This document shows positions 7,410 to 18,791 of a stretch of 64,000 nucleotides of DNA, piece by piece (within the stretch, counting starts at the first letter, position 1; every line of letters starts with the position of its first letter). The translations under genes were made by a program, and so were the position numbers. Where the stretch lies: NCBI GenBank assembly GCA_013360465.1, contig JABWBO010000012.1, positions 1 to 64,000 of the forward strand, read 5' to 3'. The notes under the pieces were generated by a model. It had not been told where the DNA came from and searched no databases. It saw only the letters and a program-made list of their open reading frames with translations. Source of the stretch: Anaerolineae bacterium. Lineage in GTDB: Bacteria; Chloroflexota; Anaerolineae; Aggregatilineales; Phototrophicaceae.

Positions 7410-7616
7410 TCACCAGCTTGACTTGACGACGCCGGGAATTTTGCCCGCCAGCGCGAGTTCACGAAAATGAATGCGGCACAGTCCGAAGCGGCGAATATAA
7501 CCGCGCGGACGCCCGCAGATCTTGCCCGAATTCGGGTCGACGTACTGGCAGCGATTCCGCACGCGCACTTTGTACTTCCGGCGACCTTCACGTGCTGTCA
7601 CCGACCTTTTCGCCAT
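7410..7616 (-). CDS. rpsN: 30S ribosomal protein S14, type Z-like with altered zinc site
   Basis: Short S14 of the zinc type (68 residues). The C-terminal [18 protein letters not shown] and [15 protein letters not shown] are clear family marks. The usual two CxxC pairs are changed: the first pair is stretched to [12 protein letters not shown] (ten residues between cysteines) and the last cysteine is histidine (CRIHF instead of CRICF). Zinc could still be held as a C-C-C-H set with a longer knuckle, but this is inference. Position between rplE and rpsH is standard. Confidence 0.93.
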   Translation of the reverse strand: MAKRSVTAREGRRKYKVRVRNRCQYVDPNSGKICGRPRGYIRRFGLCRIHFRELALAGKIPGVVKSSW

Positions 7617-7637
7617 CTGCCTATCCTCTCGTCCTGG

Positions 7638-8186
7638 TTAGCTTTCGCGGAAAGGCATACCGAGCAGTCGCAGCAGCCGGCGTCCTTCCTCATCGGTCTT
7701 TGCCGTCGTCACGACAGTGATTTCCATGCCGCGAACCTTATCGATCTTGTCGTATTGGATTTCCGGAAAGACCAATTGTTCCCGCAAACCAATCGTATAG
7801 TTGCCGCGCCCATCAAACGTATCGGGCGAGACGCCTCGGAAGTCGCGAATACGCGGCAGCGCCACATTGATGAGGCGGTCGATCAACGCCCACATCCGCT
7901 GTCCGCGCAGGGTGACTTTCGTACCGATAGCGCGCCCCTCGCGCAGCTTGAAGGCGGCGATGCTCTTCTTCGCCTTGGTGATGACCGGCTGCTGACCGGT
8001 GATCTGGCGCAAGTCGGTGACCGCGCCATCCAGCGACTTGGCGTTATCGATAGCTTCGCCGACGCCGATATTGATCACGATCTTCTCGATACGCGGCACC
8101 TGCATGACGTTTTCATACCGGAACTCGTCCATCAGGACCGGTACGACCTGTTCTTCGTAGCGTTGTTGAATACCGTATTTCGCCAT
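7638..8186 (-). CDS. rplE: 50S ribosomal protein L5
   Basis: Binds 5S rRNA and contacts P-site tRNA. The 182-residue protein has [44 protein letters not shown] and the C-terminal [20 protein letters not shown] typical of L5. Length and gene position are normal. Confidence 0.97.
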   Translation of the reverse strand: MAKYGIQQRYEEQVVPVLMDEFRYENVMQVPRIEKIVINIGVGEAIDNAKSLDGAVTDLRQITGQQPVITKAKKSIAAFKLREGRAIGTKVTLRGQRMWALIDRLINVALPRIRDFRGVSPDTFDGRGNYTIGLREQLVFPEIQYDKIDKVRGMEITVVTTAKTDEEGRRLLRLLGMPFRES

Positions 8187-8196
8187 AGTGCGCCGC

Positions 8197-8520
8197 CTAA
8201 TCGATGTCCGCTTTGCACTTGCGGCAAACGCGGGTTTTAAACCCGTCTTCCCGAACGCGGAAGCCCACGCGGGTCGGTTTGCTGCACTGAGTGCAGACCA
8301 GCATCACATTCGAGAGATGAATCGGACCGTTGAATTCAACGATCTGCGCCGGAATCTGCTGCGCACCTGCCTGGCGCGCCTTGCGATGGCGCTTGAGGAG
8401 GTTGACCCCCTCGACTACCACGCGATCCTGCTTCGGAAAGACCGCCGTCACCCGACCGCGCTCACCAACATCCTTGCCGGTGATTACCTGAACCGTGTCA
8501 CCTGTCTTGATTCGCTGCAT
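8197..8520 (-). CDS. rplX: 50S ribosomal protein L24
   Basis: Assembly-initiating protein near the exit tunnel. KOW motif at the N-terminus ([20 protein letters not shown]), then [11 protein letters not shown]. The C-terminal tail carries two CxxC pairs (CTQC and CRKC) around [12 protein letters not shown], which can hold a zinc ion; many L24 proteins keep this element. 107 residues. Confidence 0.97.
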   Translation of the reverse strand: MQRIKTGDTVQVITGKDVGERGRVTAVFPKQDRVVVEGVNLLKRHRKARQAGAQQIPAQIVEFNGPIHLSNVMLVCTQCSKPTRVGFRVREDGFKTRVCRKCKADID

Positions 8521-8536
8521 CGTTCACTCTCCTACC

Positions 8537-8908
8537 CTAGAGGGTCTCCGGCGCGAGCGAGACGATCTTCAAGAAGCCGCGATCCCGCAGTTCGCGGGCG
8601 ACCGGTCCAAAGACGCGGGTCCCTTTCGGATTCTGGAGGTCATCGCTGAGGATCACCGCCGCGTTGTCGTCGAACTTGATGTACGACCCATCGGAACGGC
8701 GGTATTCCTTCGCGGTGCGGACGATCACCGCCTTGACCACATCGCTTTTCTTCACCGACCCCTGCGGCGTCGCCGATTTGACGGCGGCGACGACGACGTC
8801 GCCCACGCCGCCGTAGTAGCGGCGAGAACCGCCAAGGACGCGGATCACCAGCAGTTCCTGCGCGCCGGTATTATCAGCAACCTTCAGCCGTGATTCGTTC
8901 TGTATCAT
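8537..8908 (-). CDS. rplN: 50S ribosomal protein L14
   Basis: Subunit-interface protein. The 123-residue sequence starts [19 protein letters not shown], followed by [18 protein letters not shown], and ends [16 protein letters not shown], all classic L14. It begins three bases after rpsQ ends. Confidence 0.97.
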   Translation of the reverse strand: MIQNESRLKVADNTGAQELLVIRVLGGSRRYYGGVGDVVVAAVKSATPQGSVKKSDVVKAVIVRTAKEYRRSDGSYIKFDDNAAVILSDDLQNPKGTRVFGPVARELRDRGFLKIVSLAPETL

Positions 8909-8911
8909 CGC

Positions 8912-9220
8912 TCAGTCCTCCCCGCTGCCGCTGACGACCGATTCGTCCGCCAGCGTGCCGACTTCCGGCGTGCCGGTTTCACGGAGGACTTCCTCGACGA
9001 CCCAGCGCTTGTGACGGCTGAGCGGGCGGCTTTCGACCACGCGCACCAGCGCCCCCATCTGGATCGCATTGCTTTCGTCGTGCGCCATGACCTTCTTCGT
9101 CGTCCTGACCACCTTGCCATAGATCGGGTGGGTCGTGCGACGTTCGATAGCGACAACGACCGTCTTGTCCATCTTGTTGCTCACAACGCGCCCCACCAGA
9201 CGCCGACGCTTGTTAGCCAT
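8912..9220 (-). CDS. rpsQ: 30S ribosomal protein S17
   Basis: Primary 16S-binding OB-fold protein. It starts [23 protein letters not shown] and has the family [13 protein letters not shown] stretch. A C-terminal tail of about 20 residues ([22 protein letters not shown]), mostly acidic, is longer than in E. coli (84 residues). The start overlaps rpmC by 8 bases. Confidence 0.96.
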   Translation of the reverse strand: MANKRRRLVGRVVSNKMDKTVVVAIERRTTHPIYGKVVRTTKKVMAHDESNAIQMGALVRVVESRPLSRHKRWVVEEVLRETGTPEVGTLADESVVSGSGED

Positions 9221-9422
9221 TACCTTTTTCCTTCTGAATTTCCCGTTCGCGCATGATCGTCTTCATACGCGCGATAGTGCGGCGTGCCTGACGGATAGCG
9301 GTCGGGTCTTCCAGGCGACCAAACCCATCCTGAAGACGCAGCATGAACAGATTTTCCTTCTGGTCTTCCAGGGCATCCGCGAGATCCTGGTCAGACAGGT
9401 TGCGAACTTCTTTCGACTTCAT
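9213..9422 (-). CDS. rpmC: 50S ribosomal protein L29
   Basis: Two-helix protein at the tunnel exit, 69 residues. The pattern [25 protein letters not shown] (here starting MKSKEVRNL) and the [14 protein letters not shown] helix are typical. It overlaps rplP by 4 bases (ATGA) and rpsQ by 8 bases. Confidence 0.96.
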   Translation of the reverse strand: MKSKEVRNLSDQDLADALEDQKENLFMLRLQDGFGRLEDPTAIRQARRTIARMKTIMREREIQKEKGNG

Positions 9423-9859
9423 GAGCCGACCACCTCCTGACCGGAAATCGGGTCAATACGCTTGATGAACCGCGTCCGAATGGGCAGCTTGTGCGCCGCC
9501 AGACGCAGCGCTTCGCGCGCCTCTTCCTCGGTAATGCCGCCCATTTCGAACAGCACACGCCCCGGACGGATGACCGCAACCCAGTATTCCACCGACCCCT
9601 TGCCGCTGCCCATGCGGGTTTCAGCAGCCTTCTTGGTGAACGGCTTATCGGGGAAAACGCGGATCCAAATCTTGCCACGACGGCGGACGTAACGCACCAT
9701 CGTACGGCGCGCAGCTTCGATCTGACGGCTCGACAGCCAGCAGGGTTCAAGCGCCTGCAAGCCGAACTCGCCAAAATGCACGGACGCCCCGCGCGAGGCG
9801 GTGCCTTTCATGCGCCCACGCATTTGCTTGCGATACTTTACACGCTTTGGCATCAACAT
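9419..9859 (-). CDS. rplP: 50S ribosomal protein L16
   Basis: Large-subunit protein near the A site. The family starts [17 protein letters not shown]; the first ATG (9859, giving MLMPKRV) was kept because GTAGGAG lies 9 bases upstream of it and 15 from the second ATG at 9853. The motifs [24 protein letters not shown] and [19 protein letters not shown] are present. 146 residues. Confidence 0.96.
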   Translation of the reverse strand: MLMPKRVKYRKQMRGRMKGTASRGASVHFGEFGLQALEPCWLSSRQIEAARRTMVRYVRRRGKIWIRVFPDKPFTKKAAETRMGSGKGSVEYWVAVIRPGRVLFEMGGITEEEAREALRLAAHKLPIRTRFIKRIDPISGQEVVGS

Positions 9860-9871
9860 GATCAGCAGCTC

Positions 9872-10552
9872 CTACGGGCTGACGTAAGCTTCTTTCGCTT
9901 CGCCGCTCGGTTTCTTCAGCTCACGACTCAGCACGTCGCCACGATAGACCCAGACCTTGATGCCGATGCGTCCGAAAGTTGTCGTCGCTTCTGCCTTCGC
10001 AAAGTCAATGTCCGAGCGCAGCGTGCCGCGTGGGACACGTCCTTCGCTTTGCCACTCGCGCCGCGCCATGTCGGCGCCCGCCAGACGACCCGCTACTTCG
10101 ATCTTGATTCCCAGCGCCCCTTGACGCATCGCCTGACCAACCGCCCGCTTGATGGCACGACTGTGCCCGACACGTCGTTCGATCTGCTGAGCGATGTTCT
10201 GCGCCACGAGATAGGCGTCCAGGTCGGGCTTCTCGATTTCGGTGACTTCCACCTTGGCGTTCTTGCCCGTCATATCCTGCAAGCCCTGCTTCATCTTCTT
10301 GACCGCTTCACCCTTGCGCCCGATCAGGATGCCGGGACGCGCCGTATGAATAGTGATCTGAAGCTGATTACTGTTACGCTCGATCTCGATGCGCGACACG
10401 CCGGCTTTTTCCGCCTCCTTGGCGATGAAGTGCCGGATACGGAAGTCTTCGTGCAGCATGTCCTTGTACTGGGTGCCGGGCGCAAACCAGCGCGCGTCCC
10501 AGTCCCGGTTGATCTTGAGTCTGAACCCTACCGGGTTGACTTTGCGCCCCAT
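9872..10552 (-). CDS. rpsC: 30S ribosomal protein S3
   Basis: mRNA-entry protein with a KH domain. It opens MGRKVNPVGFRLKINRDWDARWF, has the KH signature RPGILIGRKGEAVKKM, and the C-terminal RLAGADMARREWQSEGRVPRGTLRSDIDFA typical of S3. 226 residues. It starts two bases after rplV ends. Confidence 0.97.
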   Translation of the reverse strand: MGRKVNPVGFRLKINRDWDARWFAPGTQYKDMLHEDFRIRHFIAKEAEKAGVSRIEIERNSNQLQITIHTARPGILIGRKGEAVKKMKQGLQDMTGKNAKVEVTEIEKPDLDAYLVAQNIAQQIERRVGHSRAIKRAVGQAMRQGALGIKIEVAGRLAGADMARREWQSEGRVPRGTLRSDIDFAKAEATTTFGRIGIKVWVYRGDVLSRELKKPSGEAKEAYVSP

Positions 10553-10554
10553 CC

Positions 10555-10896
10555 TTAATTCCCTTCCCGCTCGGCGAGTACCACCGTCAAGTGCGAGGTA
10601 CGGCGCTTGCGCGGCTTGTAGCGCCCGCGCGCCCCCGCCTTGAACCGCTTAAGCATCGGTCCGCCATTGGCGAAGATCGTCTTGATCTGCATGTCGCCGC
10701 GTTCAAGATCAAAATTGTTCTCGGCATTCGCCAACGCCGAAGATACCAGCTTATGTACGATGGCGGCGCCCTTTTGCGGCATATATTGCAGCACCGTCAG
10801 CGCCTGTTCCGCGCCCATTCCCCGCACCTGATCGATGACCAGGCGCAGCTTCTGCGGGGAGATCGACGCATAGCTCAGATGAGCCTTCACTTCCAT
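10555..10896 (-). CDS. rplV: 50S ribosomal protein L22
   Basis: Lines the exit tunnel. The 113-residue protein has SPQKLRLVIDQVRGMGAEQAL, and the C-terminal hairpin region GPMLKRFKAGARGRYKPRKRRTSHLTVVL. No unusual residues in the tunnel loop were noticed by eye. Confidence 0.97.
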   Translation of the reverse strand: MEVKAHLSYASISPQKLRLVIDQVRGMGAEQALTVLQYMPQKGAAIVHKLVSSALANAENNFDLERGDMQIKTIFANGGPMLKRFKAGARGRYKPRKRRTSHLTVVLAEREGN

Positions 10897-10910
10897 GATC
10901 TACCCCCTCG

Positions 10911-11183
10911 CTACTTCTTCTTCTTCTCGACCAGATGCCCGCGATACGTGCGCGTCGGGGCAAATTCGCCGAGCTTGTGACCAACCATGTTCTCGGTGAT
11001 ATAGATCGGCACATGACGGCGTCCGTCATGCACGGCGATCGTATGACCGACCATCTGCGGGAAGACAGTGCTGGCGCGGCTCCAAGTGCGGATGACCGCC
11101 TTCTTGCCGTCAGTGTTCAGCTTGTCCACCTTTTGCAGCAGCTTCGCGTCCACAAAGGGACCTTTTTTCAGCGAACGTGACAT
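10911..11183 (-). CDS. rpsS: 30S ribosomal protein S19
   Basis: Head protein of the small subunit. [19 protein letters not shown] at the start, [36 protein letters not shown] in the middle, and a lysine-rich end. 90 residues, normal. Confidence 0.98.
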   Translation of the reverse strand: MSRSLKKGPFVDAKLLQKVDKLNTDGKKAVIRTWSRASTVFPQMVGHTIAVHDGRRHVPIYITENMVGHKLGEFAPTRTYRGHLVEKKKK

Positions 11184-11209
11184 CGCAGTTCCCTCACTTC
11201 ACGGCTCGA

Positions 11210-12043
11210 TTAGCGCCGCTTGCCGCGTCGGCGGACGATGAATTTATCGGTACGCTTGTTCCGGCGGGTGCGCTTGCCCAGGGCAGGCTTGCCCCAGGGA
11301 GTCTTGGGACCAGGCAGACCGATACCCGAACGACCTTCACCACCACCATGCGGGTGACCCGACGGGTCCATCGCAATACCACGAACCGTTGGGCGCCAGC
11401 CCATCCAACGGCGGCGTCCAGCCTTGCCCAGGTTGATGTTGCCGTGGTCGGTGTTGCCCACCTGACCGATGGTCGCCATACACAACTCGTGTACCATGCG
11501 CACTTCGCCGCTCGGCAGACGAATTTGAGCGTAGATGCCCTCTTTCGCCATCAACTGCGCCGAAACGCCCGCCGCGCGCGCCAGCTGTCCCCCGTGTCCG
11601 GGCAGCAGTTCCACGTTGTGAATCTGCGTGCCAACGGGGATATCGCGGATGTGCAGCGCGTTGCCCGGTCGCAGTTCGGCAGCGTCGCCGTTGGCGATAC
11701 GGTCGCCAACTTTCAGACCAAGCGGGGCGATGATGTAGCGCTTCTCACCATCGCTGTATTCCACCAGCGCGATGCGCGCCGAGCGGTTGGGATCGTATTC
11801 AATCGCCGTGACCTGCGCCACCGCGTCGAACTTATTGCGTTTGAAATCGATGATGCGGTAGCGCCGCTTGTGACCGCCGCCGCGATGCCGCACCGTCAGA
11901 CGCCCCTGTGCGTTGCGTCCGCCGCTTTTGCGGATCGCCTCTGTCAGCGAGCGCTCCGGCTTCTTCTTGGTGATTTCCTCGAATGAGTGCCCTGTCATTC
12001 CTCGGCGACCTGCCGAGGTGGGCTTGTACGCTTTGACCGGCAT
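11210..12043 (-). CDS. rplB: 50S ribosomal protein L2
   Basis: Universal protein close to the peptidyl transferase centre. The ORF-track start (12121) overlaps rplW; ATG 12043, giving [18 protein letters not shown], matches the family N-terminus. The C-terminal [16 protein letters not shown] motif is here [19 protein letters not shown], keeping the essential histidine region. 277 residues. Confidence 0.97.
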   Translation of the reverse strand: MPVKAYKPTSAGRRGMTGHSFEEITKKKPERSLTEAIRKSGGRNAQGRLTVRHRGGGHKRRYRIIDFKRNKFDAVAQVTAIEYDPNRSARIALVEYSDGEKRYIIAPLGLKVGDRIANGDAAELRPGNALHIRDIPVGTQIHNVELLPGHGGQLARAAGVSAQLMAKEGIYAQIRLPSGEVRMVHELCMATIGQVGNTDHGNINLGKAGRRRWMGWRPTVRGIAMDPSGHPHGGGEGRSGIGLPGPKTPWGKPALGKRTRRNKRTDKFIVRRRGKRR

Positions 12044-12060
12044 AATGTCTCGTCCCGCCT

Positions 12061-12354
12061 TTAGACTTCGAACAACTCGATGCGCTCGCCGGCTTCCAGC
12101 GTCACAACAGCTTTCTTCCACTGCTTGGAGCGCATGTAGGTGCGGCGTCCACGAAAACCGCGCTTGGCGGGCATGATCATGGTGTTGACCTTCTTCACCC
12201 GCTTTTCGAAGATGGTTTCCACCGCCTCGCGGATCTGCTGCTTGTTCGCATCCGGGTGGACTTCGAAGACGTACTGACCGTTCTCGTCGGTCATGATGTT
12301 CGACTTCTCAGTCACCACCGGGCGAAGGATCACATCGTACAGGTGCAGCGCCAT
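12061..12354 (-). CDS. rplW: 50S ribosomal protein L23
   Basis: Docking site for trigger factor and SRP at the tunnel exit. Start set at ATG 12354 ([18 protein letters not shown]) instead of 12375, since the longer frame overlaps rplD and adds a non-family leader. The [28 protein letters not shown] stretch and [22 protein letters not shown] are typical. 97 residues. Confidence 0.96.
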   Translation of the reverse strand: MALHLYDVILRPVVTEKSNIMTDENGQYVFEVHPDANKQQIREAVETIFEKRVKKVNTMIMPAKRGFRGRRTYMRSKQWKKAVVTLEAGERIELFEV

Positions 12355-12355
12355 C

Positions 12356-13000
12356 TCATTCCGCTCCCTTCTCATTGCCCCAGATGCGCTTGATCACATC
12401 CAGCGCGTCGAGCGGCACGACCACGTGGTCAAACTGAAGCAGGTCGCGGATATTTAGGTAGCTGGCGCGCAGCGTCTTGGCATCCGGCAGGTTGTTCACA
12501 CTGCGCTGCACGTTCTCGCTGCGCTCGGCGACCAGGACCAGCTTGCTGCCACCGCCCGTCAGGGCATTCAGCACGCGATTCGCTTCTTTGGTCTTCGGCT
12601 GCGACATGGTCAGACGATCCACGAAGACCAGCTGCTTGTCTCGCAGCAGGGCGGTCAGCGCGCTGCGTACCGCACCCCGGCGCATCTTCTTGGGCATATC
12701 CATGAAGTACTTGCGAGGGCGCGGACCCATCGGGCGACCGCCGCCCACAAACTGTGTGGCGCTGTGCGACCCGTGACGCGCGCGACCCGTGCCCTTCTGA
12801 CGGTACATCTTCGCCGTCGTCAGGCTGACCTCACCACGTCGCTGGACCTTGTGCGTCCCCAGGCGAAGCCCTGCCATCTGGCGCACATACGCCTGATGCA
12901 TCAGCCCCTTGTTGACTTCGACATCGAAAATATCGGCAGGCAGATCGATGGTGGAGACCTGCTGACCGTTCATATTCAGGACTGGAACCTGCATACTCAT
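12356..13000 (-). CDS. rplD: 50S ribosomal protein L4
   Basis: Tunnel protein, and S10-operon repressor in E. coli. The RQKGTGRARHGS loop that reaches into the tunnel is intact. Three in-frame ATGs lie close together; a strong AGGAGGT is 3, 6 and 12 bases from them, so the second (13000) is preferred. The protein ends within a few bases of rplW. Confidence 0.95.
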   Translation of the reverse strand: MSMQVPVLNMNGQQVSTIDLPADIFDVEVNKGLMHQAYVRQMAGLRLGTHKVQRRGEVSLTTAKMYRQKGTGRARHGSHSATQFVGGGRPMGPRPRKYFMDMPKKMRRGAVRSALTALLRDKQLVFVDRLTMSQPKTKEANRVLNALTGGGSKLVLVAERSENVQRSVNNLPDAKTLRASYLNIRDLLQFDHVVVPLDALDVIKRIWGNEKGAE

Positions 13001-13016
13001 CATCTCACCTCCTCGC

Positions 13017-13658
13017 CTACTTGCGACGACGCGGACGGGCGGGTTTCACCACCACGATTCCGCCGTTCGTGCCGGGAATGGATCCCCGAACTGCGAGCAG
13101 GTTGCGTGCGCTGTCAATCACGATCACCTCCAGGTTTTCCGAGGTGACGCGCTCGTTGCCGGAGCGACCCGACATGCGCGTTCCGATGTAGGTGCGCCCT
13201 GGGGTGGAGCCTGCGCCCACCGAACCCGGCGCACGTTCACGGTCGGACTGACCATGTGTCTTCGGCTGGCGATTAAACCCATGCCGCTTGATCGTGCCTG
13301 TGAAACCGCGTCCCTTGCTCGTGCCGATCACGTCGACGCGCTCACCCACGATGAACACGTCACATTTCACTTCCTGCCCTTCAGCCACGTCCACCTCGCC
13401 GTTCTTCAGGCGAAATTCGCGCAGGACCTTCAATGCTGGAAGATTATTCCGCTTCAAGTGACCCAGGCGTCCCTTAGTCAGGCGCTGCGGTTTGGTTTCG
13501 CCGAAGCCGAGCTGCACAGCCGTGTAGCCGTCCTTATCGGCGGTCCGCACCTGGGTGACGTAGCATGGACCCGCCTGGATGACCGTCACAGGAACGGCGT
13601 TCCCGCTGTTGTCGAAGACCTGGGTCATGCCCACCTTACGACCGATAATGCCCTTCAT
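13017..13658 (-). CDS. rplC: 50S ribosomal protein L3
   Basis: Large-subunit protein near the PTC. Start moved to ATG 13658 (MKGIIGRKVGMTQVFD), the family N-terminus, rather than 13706. The TSKGRGFTGTIKRHGFNRQPKTHG stretch with the loop that reaches the PTC is intact, followed by GSVGAGSTPGRTYIGTRMSG. 213 residues. Confidence 0.97.
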   Translation of the reverse strand: MKGIIGRKVGMTQVFDNSGNAVPVTVIQAGPCYVTQVRTADKDGYTAVQLGFGETKPQRLTKGRLGHLKRNNLPALKVLREFRLKNGEVDVAEGQEVKCDVFIVGERVDVIGTSKGRGFTGTIKRHGFNRQPKTHGQSDRERAPGSVGAGSTPGRTYIGTRMSGRSGNERVTSENLEVIVIDSARNLLAVRGSIPGTNGGIVVVKPARPRRRK

Positions 13659-13750
13659 GCCTTTTTCGTTCCTTCCGAAGGGGGTGCTGACGCCCCCGTA
13701 CTCCATCGAGCGACCTCGTATTGGCGGGTAGGCTTGACCCGCTTGCGAGA

Positions 13751-14059
13751 CTAGATCTTGATCTCGATGTCCACACCTGCTGGGAGATTCAGACGCATCA
13801 GCGTGTCAATCGTCTTGCTGTCCGGGTCCAACACATCGAGCAGACGCTTATGCGTGCGAATCTCGAAGTGTTCGTGCGAGTCCTTGTCGATAAACGAGGA
13901 GCGTCGCACAGTGAACCGTTCGAGCCGAGTAGGCAGCGGCACGGGACCAATCACGCGCGCCCCGGTGCGCTCCGCCGTCTCGACGATGCGCTGTGCTGAT
14001 TGGTCCAGCACGCGGTGATCATATGCCTTCAAACGGATGCGTATCTTGTTCTTGAACAT
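13751..14059 (-). CDS. rpsJ: 30S ribosomal protein S10
   Basis: Ribosomal protein and NusE antitermination factor. The 102-residue protein has [43 protein letters not shown] and [23 protein letters not shown], all standard. It follows tuf after about 120 bases that contain a large hairpin. Confidence 0.98.
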   Translation of the reverse strand: MFKNKIRIRLKAYDHRVLDQSAQRIVETAERTGARVIGPVPLPTRLERFTVRRSSFIDKDSHEHFEIRTHKRLLDVLDPDSKTIDTLMRLNLPAGVDIEIKI

Positions 14060-14105
14060 TCTGTCTATCCCTTTGCTCCGCGTTCCCGCGCTCCTCAGAA
14101 GCGAC

Positions 14106-14148
14106 GCCGGGCTGCTGTGGGGATATTCCCTGTCACAGGACGCCCGGC
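14106..14148 (-). other. Large hairpin between tuf and rpsJ
   Basis: Inverted repeat GCCGGGC / GCCCGGC (14106-14112, 14142-14148) with an inner stem CTGTG / CACAG and GGGATATTCCC at the tip. There is no T-run after it on the minus strand, so it may be an mRNA processing or attenuation element between the str and S10 parts of the cluster. Confidence 0.45.
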
Positions 14149-14182
14149 ATCACGACGCGGAGTTGCTGATCTTCGCGAACGG

Positions 14183-15382
<1,200 letters not shown>

Positions 15383-15430
15383 TTTTCGTTCCTCTTGCTT
15401 TTCGTGCTTCTCTATCTCATCAAACACATC

Positions 15431-15477
15431 GGCGGCGCTGGTCGCGCCGCCTCATCGGAGGAGGTCAGGATGACCTC
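15431..15477 (-). other. Two hairpins between fusA and tuf
   Basis: GGCGGCGC / GCGCCGCC (8 bp, 5-nt loop, 15431-15451) and GAGGTCA / TGACCTC (7 bp, 3-nt loop, 15461-15477) lie back to back just after the fusA stop. Neither has a T-tract on the minus strand. They may stabilise or process the fusA-tuf mRNA. Confidence 0.5.
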
Positions 15478-17582
15478 TAGCCTGCGCCCTTGATCACTTC
15501 GTCGGCGATGGTCTGCGGCGCGATGCTGTACTTCTCGAATTCCATCGTGAAGCTGCCGCGCCCCTGCGTCATGTTGCGAATCTGTGTCGCATAACCGAAC
15601 ATCTCGCCCAGCGGGACGTTGGCGCGCACCGCAGTTGCCCCCGCGCCGCGCGGTTCCATCCCGGCGATGATCCCACGCCGCGACGACAGATCGCCGACCA
15701 CTGTACCGGTGTATTCATCCGGCACATTGACCTCAACTTTCATCGTCGGCTCCAGCAGCACCGGCTTGCCCTTATGAACGCCGTCCTTCAGGGACATCGA
15801 GCCGGCGACCTTGAAGGCGATATCGCTGGAGTCCACTTCGTGGTACGAGCCATCGACGAGCGACGCCTTCAGCCCGACCACCGGGTAGCCCGCCAGCACG
15901 CCGCCGGACATGGCTTCGCGAATGCCGTTCTCCGTCGGGCGGATGTACTCGCGGGGGACTGACCCACCCTTGACGGCATCCACGAACAGCAGCCCATCCT
16001 TCGCCAGCGGCAGCTCTTCGTCGGTGAGCGGCTCATATTCGATGACGACGCGGGCGTACTGACCCGAACCGCCGGTCTGACGCTTGAAGGTCGTATCGAT
16101 GCGAACCGCTTTGGTGATCGCTTCGCGATATGCCACACGCGGGCGACCGACCGTCGCCTGGACGCCGAATTCGCGCATCATGCGGTCAACGAGGATCTCC
16201 AGGTGCAGCTCGCCCATCCCTTTGATCTTGGTCTGCCCGAGCTTCTCATCTACCTCGATGCGGAAGGTGGGGTCTTCTTCCGCCAACCGGCGGAGTGCCA
16301 TACCCATCTTGTCCTGATCGCCCTTGGTGTTCGGTTCGATGGCGACTTCGATGACGGGTTCAGGGAAGGATATCTTCTCCAGCACGATGGGGTTTTCCAT
16401 CTCGCTGAGCGTGTCGCCGGTGAAGCTCTCCTTGAGTGCCAGCACCGCCGCGATGTCTCCCGCATGTACTTCTTCGATGTCTTCACGGTTCGCCGCGAAC
16501 ATCCGGACGATACGCCCGATACGCTCGCGCTGACCCTTGGTGGTGTTCAGCATTGTCGTACCGACGCGCACGACGCCGGAATAGACGCGGAAGAACGCCA
16601 GGCGTCCGACATAGGGATCGGTCAAAATCTTGAAGACCAGCGCCGCCGTCGGTTCCTCATCGCTGGCGCTGCGGAACAGTTCAGCATCGGTCTTCGGGTC
16701 CAGCCCGCGTACCGCCGGAATATCCAGAGGCGAAGGCAGGAGTTCGACAACCTTGTCCAGCATCAGCTGAACGCCCTTGTTCTTGAGCGCCGACCCACAC
16801 AGCACCGGATGCACCTTGCCCTTGATGGTGGCGTCGCGCAGCGCCGGCAGAAGTTCTTCCGTGGCGATCTCCTCACCCATCAGATACTTCTCAGTCAGAT
16901 AATCATCGTTTTCGACGATCTTTTCGACCATCTCCGCGCGGCGCGTCTCCGCCTCTTCCCGAAGGCTTTCCGGGATGGGGTGGACTTCAATCGCCGTACC
17001 CAGATCGTTGCCATAGGTGACCAGCTGCATCGCCAGAAGATCGACGATGCCCGCAAATTCCGCCCCTTCGCCCATCGGGAACTGAAGCGGAACCGGGTTG
17101 CCGTGCAGACGTTCGACGATCATGTCCACACAGCGGTTGAAGTTCGCGCCAACGCGATCCATCTTGTTGATGAAGCAGATGCGCGGGACGTTGTACTGAT
17201 TCGCCTGGCGCCACACCGTCTCGGACTGCGGCTCAACACCGGCAACCCCGTCGAACACCACCACGCCGCCATCAAGGACGCGCAGACTGCGCTGCACTTC
17301 AGCAGTGAAATCGACGTGACCGGGGGTATCGATGATGTTGACCTGGTGTCCCTTCCAGGACGCCGTGACCGCCGCCGCCGTGATCGTGATGCCGCGCTCG
17401 CGCTCCTGCTCCATGTAGTCGGTGGTCGCTGCGCCGTCGTGGACTTCACCGATCTTGTGTACCATACCGGTATAGTACAGGACACGTTCGGTCGTCGTCG
17501 TCTTGCCGGCATCAATGTGCGCGATGATACCGATGTTGCGGACTTTATTGATGTCGTATGCTTGTTCTGTTTTCTTCGCCAT
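15477..17582 (-). CDS. fusA: Elongation factor G
   Basis: Translocase GTPase. Start set at ATG 17582 ([19 protein letters not shown]) instead of the upstream in-frame ATG at 17606, since this is the family N-terminus. G1 AHIDAGKT, G3 DTPGHVDF and G4 NKMDR are present, and domain IV has the RVAYREAI and [18 protein letters not shown] segments. 701 residues, normal. Order rpsG-fusA-tuf is the classic str arrangement. Confidence 0.98.
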   Translation of the reverse strand: MAKKTEQAYDINKVRNIGIIAHIDAGKTTTTERVLYYTGMVHKIGEVHDGAATTDYMEQERERGITITAAAVTASWKGHQVNIIDTPGHVDFTAEVQRSLRVLDGGVVVFDGVAGVEPQSETVWRQANQYNVPRICFINKMDRVGANFNRCVDMIVERLHGNPVPLQFPMGEGAEFAGIVDLLAMQLVTYGNDLGTAIEVHPIPESLREEAETRRAEMVEKIVENDDYLTEKYLMGEEIATEELLPALRDATIKGKVHPVLCGSALKNKGVQLMLDKVVELLPSPLDIPAVRGLDPKTDAELFRSASDEEPTAALVFKILTDPYVGRLAFFRVYSGVVRVGTTMLNTTKGQRERIGRIVRMFAANREDIEEVHAGDIAAVLALKESFTGDTLSEMENPIVLEKISFPEPVIEVAIEPNTKGDQDKMGMALRRLAEEDPTFRIEVDEKLGQTKIKGMGELHLEILVDRMMREFGVQATVGRPRVAYREAITKAVRIDTTFKRQTGGSGQYARVVIEYEPLTDEELPLAKDGLLFVDAVKGGSVPREYIRPTENGIREAMSGGVLAGYPVVGLKASLVDGSYHEVDSSDIAFKVAGSMSLKDGVHKGKPVLLEPTMKVEVNVPDEYTGTVVGDLSSRRGIIAGMEPRGAGATAVRANVPLGEMFGYATQIRNMTQGRGSFTMEFEKYSIAPQTIADEVIKGAG

Positions 17583-17668
17583 TGTCTCTTGTAGCCTGGC
17601 TTGCATTCATTGCGCGTGGGCGTCAAACCGTCAGTCAGTCCTCAGCCCGTGCGTTACTGCGCCTACCC

Positions 17669-18136
17669 TTAACGGAAGTGGGCAAAGGCGCGGTTGGCTT
17701 CCGCCATACGATGCGTATCGTCCTTCTTCTTGACGGACGCGCCCTGCCCGTTGAAGGCATCCAGCAGCTCGTTCGCCAACTTGTCCGACATGCTGCGTCC
17801 GCCGCGCGAACGGGCATTGTCAAGAATCCAGCGCATCGCCAGGGTCGTCCCGCGTTCCGTCGGAACTTCGACGGGAACCTGGTAGGTGGCGCCGCCGACG
17901 CGCATCGGCTTCACTTCGATCGCCGGAGTCACGTTGCGCAGCGCCTGTTCGAGTACCTCGACAGGATTTCGCTTGGCGCGCTCTTCGATGATCTCCATCG
18001 CACGATACATGATCCCCTGTGCCGTACTCTTCTTGCCGCCGACCATCATACGATTGATGATCATGGCAATGTGCAGGCTGTTGTAGCGGTTATCCACCGG
18101 CGTGATCCGCTTCGGTGGGCTTTTGCGTCGAGGCAT
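17669..18136 (-). CDS. rpsG: 30S ribosomal protein S7
   Basis: Head-assembly protein. MPRRKSPPKRITPVDNRYNS, INRMMVGGKKSTAQGIMYRAMEII and the C-terminal SVKKKDDTHRMAEANRAFAHFR are typical. 155 residues. In E. coli S7 represses the str operon by binding between rpsL and rpsG; only a dozen bases separate the two genes here, so that site cannot be conserved in the same form. Confidence 0.98.
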   Translation of the reverse strand: MPRRKSPPKRITPVDNRYNSLHIAMIINRMMVGGKKSTAQGIMYRAMEIIEERAKRNPVEVLEQALRNVTPAIEVKPMRVGGATYQVPVEVPTERGTTLAMRWILDNARSRGGRSMSDKLANELLDAFNGQGASVKKKDDTHRMAEANRAFAHFR

Positions 18137-18148
18137 CGTTCCTACCCT

Positions 18149-18598
18149 TTACTTCTTCTTCGCGCCGGCAGCAGCCTGACCCGGTTTCGGACGCTTGGAA
18201 CCATACTTACTGCGCCCCTGCTGACGGTTCTTGACGCCATCCGTGTCGAGTGTTCCGCGCACGATGTGGTAACGGACGCCCGGCAGGTCGCGAACACGCC
18301 CGCCGCGCACCAGCACGACGCTGTGTTCCTGCAGGCTGTGTCCCTCACCCGGGATATAGGCGGTCACTTCGATCCCGTTCGAAAGCCGCACGCGCGCCAC
18401 TTTACGCAGCGCCGAATTCGGCTTCTTAGGGGTCATCGTCTTCACGACTGTGCACACCCCACGCTTCTGTGGTGCGCCCTTGCGGCGACGGGTGCGCCGC
18501 TGCTGGTAGACGTTCAAGGTGTACTGAAGCGCAGGAGCCTTACTCTTCGACTTCTTCGCTTTTCGTCCCTTGCGCACCAGTTGGTTGATTGTCGGCAT
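18149..18598 (-). CDS. rpsL: 30S ribosomal protein S12
   Basis: Decoding-centre protein. Start set at ATG 18598 ([13 protein letters not shown]) with GTGGAG upstream; the ORF-track start 18619 adds non-family residues. [17 protein letters not shown] is intact, with Lys at the position whose change gives streptomycin resistance, and the [23 protein letters not shown] segment follows. A lysine/alanine-rich tail ([12 protein letters not shown]) makes it 149 residues, longer than E. coli (124). Confidence 0.97.
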   Translation of the reverse strand: MPTINQLVRKGRKAKKSKSKAPALQYTLNVYQQRRTRRRKGAPQKRGVCTVVKTMTPKKPNSALRKVARVRLSNGIEVTAYIPGEGHSLQEHSVVLVRGGRVRDLPGVRYHIVRGTLDTDGVKNRQQGRSKYGSKRPKPGQAAAGAKKK

Positions 18599-18785
18599 AA
18601 AACACTCCACAAAAATCACTGGCTAGCTTGCGCTAGGCACGCAAAAAGGCGATCGGTTTTATCCCGGAACGCCTCTATGCACCCTACCCCGTGGCGAGCC
18701 AGACCGCTATGCGGAACGCTTTCGCCACCACTCGCTCAGTTCGGTACGCCATTGCCTTCGGAAAGGGTGTGTACCGTACGTGCTA
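18599..18785 (-). promoter_or_regulatory. 5' leader of the str-S10-spc cluster
   Basis: About 187 bases separate the predicted transcription start from rpsL. It contains a short hairpin CTAGC-GCAA-GCTAG with a GNRA tetraloop (18624-18637), about ten bases upstream of the ribosome-binding site, and an outer inverted repeat CGGTAC / GTACCG (18742-18747, 18771-18776). The length suggests a regulatory leader, perhaps for ribosomal-protein feedback; this is inference. Confidence 0.45.
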
Positions 18786-18791
18786 CCAAGC

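Noticed and set aside
9491-10558. 355-residue plus-strand ORF opposite rplP and rpsC
   Set aside because: Covers two ribosomal genes in antisense; composition like other shadows.
14106-14148. tuf-rpsJ hairpin as an intrinsic terminator
   Set aside because: No T-tract follows it on the minus strand, so it was kept only as a hairpin.
16203-17594. 463-residue plus-strand ORF opposite fusA
   Set aside because: Antisense of EF-G with no domain; third-position GC gives long open antisense frames here.
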